Assembly (NCBI GenBank): GCA_029776555.1
Contig: JAKOSZ010000149.1
Span: 1-6,984 of the forward strand
Reading direction: 5' to 3'
Source of the DNA: Bacillota bacterium
Lineage (GTDB): Bacteria; Bacillota; Clostridia; Acetivibrionales; JAKOSZ01
Length of the DNA: 6,984 nt
In this document: positions 6,001-6,984 of the stretch, piece by piece
Layout of the letters: the number at the start of each line of letters is the position of its first letter
Position numbering within the stretch: the first letter of the stretch is position 1
Position numbers and translations under genes: made by a program
Notes under the pieces: generated by a model
Seen by the model: only the letters and a program-made list of their open reading frames with translations
Told to the model about the DNA's origin: nothing
Databases searched by the model: none

Positions 6001-6067
6001 CGGGCTTTACGGCGCAGTTTGAAGGGTGAAAAAAAGGGGATAGCCCGTCCCTTTGTCCCTGTGCGCC
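5999..6067 (+). other. Foldable intercistronic RNA after the pilin gene
   Basis: GACGGGCT (5999-6006, starting within the pilin stop codon) is complementary over 8 bases to AGCCCGTC (6042-6049). Inside that loop GGCGCA (6011-6016) is complementary to TGCGCC (6062-6067) beyond it, which would form a pseudoknot-like or alternative pairing. AAAGGG (6033-6038) with CCCTTT (6049-6054) is a third, competing stem. There is no T-run, so it is not an intrinsic terminator. It could stabilise or define the 3' end of pilin mRNA. No folding calculation was possible. Confidence 0.4.
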
Positions 6068-6157
6068 AAACAGTTTTCACGGAGGAATGCGGTATTAATC
6101 CAGGCGTACAGGTCAGCCGCCCCTGGCTGGCAAACAGGTTTTACGGAGGAATGCGGT
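6055..6157 (+). repeat. Duplicated leader with ribosome binding site before the DUF6382-like gene
   Basis: CAAACAG...ACGGAGGAATGCGGT occurs at 6067-6093 and 6131-6157, 64 bases apart, with 25 of 27 positions identical. Similarity fades upstream to about 6055 and 6119. Only the second copy is placed correctly to start a gene (GGAGG at 6145-6149, ATG at 6159). The first copy leads only to ATG-CGG-TAT-TAA. It looks like a local duplication of the translation-start region. Confidence 0.7.
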
Positions 6158-6158
6158 G

Positions 6159-6984
6159 ATGTTGCGCAATGACAGCGCTCTTTCAGGATTCAGATACCGG
6201 AGCGGTGCGGCGGGCAGCTTTCTTGTGATTGAGGCGAGCCCTTCGAAAAAAGCAGTTGAATACCAGGCAGAAATGATCGGGGCAAATTCCATACCCGGGC
6301 TGCTGCCTGCGGAAGTGAGGCGGGAAGACCACCGGACCTGCTTTTATTACAACGTTACTTCCAAACTCCCCCTTTCCCGCTTTTTGAAGATGAAAAGCCT
6401 TGACAGGAATGAGTTTATAGACCTGGCTTCCGGCATCGCAGGCTCCATTATTGGAAGCAGGAGCTACCTGCTCTACGACAGGTGTTTTCTCCTGGATGAG
6501 GACTTCATATACATATCTCCCGACACCTATGAAATATGGCTGGCCTATGTGCCGGTGGAGGCGGATACGGACGCAGCCGCAAGCTTCAGGAAGTTTTTCT
6601 TCCGGCTGATATTTGAAACGGCCAGTATAAACGAGGGAAGCGACGACAGCTTTCTCCTAAAGGTCATAAACTTCCTCAAAGGAGACTTTACTACCAATGA
6701 GCTGCACCGTTTCCTTCTGGAGCTAAAGGGTCCCGGCGGCAGACTGCTGCTGAAGGAAGAAGAAGGTTTCAGGAGCTCCGGGGAACTGCCCGGCTCAATA
6801 CCTCCTTTGGGCGTCGGGAGAGAAACCATGCCGGGGAGCCTGAAATTGGACGGCCACAGCAGCACTGCCGGCAAAGGCAAAAGCACCGGCGGGAGGAAGG
6901 GAAGCCGGGAAAAGTGGCTGGTCCTTGCGGGAGTAGGCCTGTTACAGCTCGTTTTTCTTGCCTTTGCCCTGCTGGGTAAGGGCT
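6159..6984 (+). CDS. DUF6382-like membrane protein of the Tad cluster (C-terminus beyond right edge)
   Basis: The frame is open from ATG 6159 to the window end, giving 275 residues without a stop. Residues 1 to about 190 form a soluble domain that fits my memory of the DUF6382 family: an N-terminal strand segment (GSFLVIEA), EMIGANSIPGLLP (38-50), YYNVTSKLPLSRFL (63-76) and YDRCFLLDEDFIYISPDTYE (106-125). A low-complexity, Gly/Ser/Lys-rich linker (about 205-250) leads to one membrane helix at about 253-273 (WLVLAGVGLLQLVFLAFALL). In related proteins an FHA phosphothreonine-binding domain often follows the helix, but that part is outside the window. GGAGG lies nine bases before the ATG; GTG 6156 is an alternative start one codon earlier. 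Its place right after the pilin suggests a role in pilus assembly or its control, which is inference. The domain's function is unknown. Confidence 0.85.
   Translation, partial: MLRNDSALSGFRYRSGAAGSFLVIEASPSKKAVEYQAEMIGANSIPGLLPAEVRREDHRTCFYYNVTSKLPLSRFLKMKSLDRNEFIDLASGIAGSIIGSRSYLLYDRCFLLDEDFIYISPDTYEIWLAYVPVEADTDAAASFRKFFFRLIFETASINEGSDDSFLLKVINFLKGDFTTNELHRFLLELKGPGGRLLLKEEEGFRSSGELPGSIPPLGVGRETMPGSLKLDGHSSTAGKGKSTGGRKGSREKWLVLAGVGLLQLVFLAFALLGKG

Noticed and set aside
5999..6054. Intrinsic terminator after the pilin gene
   Set aside because: The stem has a 35-base loop, competing pairings and no T-run, so termination is not supported.
6088..6099. Start of a small gene at the first copy of the duplicated ribosome site
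   Set aside because: The frame ends after three codons, and the GGAGG is only one base from the ATG.

Overview
The window looks like chromosomal DNA of a Gram-positive anaerobe of the class Clostridia. The signs are strong AGG/GGAGG ribosome binding sites, frequent AGG and ATA codons, a B. subtilis-like FabI, and a compact Tad-type pilus operon with a short Flp1-like pilin and a DUF6382-like gene. Base composition appears roughly balanced rather than AT-rich. I cannot name a genus from the sequence.

Left block (1-1300). A gene cut by the left edge is read leftward (1-250, minus strand) and looks like a DUF4163/DUF3298-type protein. It diverges from fabI (487-1257), the NADH-dependent enoyl-ACP reductase of fatty acid elongation. 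The gap between them holds two copies of a 17-bp operator-like pseudo-palindrome, 18 bp apart. They lie inside what read as two face-to-face overlapping promoters, so one regulator could control both genes. fabI is followed by two intrinsic terminators (1272-1298 and 1370-1398).

Spacer (1258-1685). No gene is visible here. After the terminators comes a degenerate repeat with a period of about 63 bp. An AT-rich segment then carries an exact consensus sigma-A promoter, TTGACA-N17-TATAAT, with a 7-bp inverted repeat over its spacer and -10 box.

Right block (1686-6984, all plus strand). This is a Tad/Flp (type IVc, type II secretion-related) pilus operon. It encodes a TadZ/CpaE-like protein with a receiver-like N-terminus and a degenerate MinD-type ATPase domain, the assembly ATPase CpaF/TadA, the membrane platform proteins TadB and TadC, a 63-residue Flp1-type prepilin, and a DUF6382-like membrane protein cut by the right edge. 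The first four genes are nearly contiguous (gaps of 6-19 bases). The pilin has the best ribosome binding site and is followed by foldable intercistronic RNA and a duplicated leader before the DUF6382-like gene.

How the genes work together (family knowledge plus inference): the TadZ-like protein would place the machine, CpaF would power it by ATP hydrolysis, and TadB/TadC would couple that to pilin extraction from the membrane. A prepilin peptidase and pseudopilins are expected but not in the window, so they may lie further right. I see no tRNA, rRNA, CRISPR array or insertion sequence. The least explained parts are the divergent fabI control region, the altered ATPase signature of the TadZ-like protein, the two repeat sets and the DUF6382-like protein.
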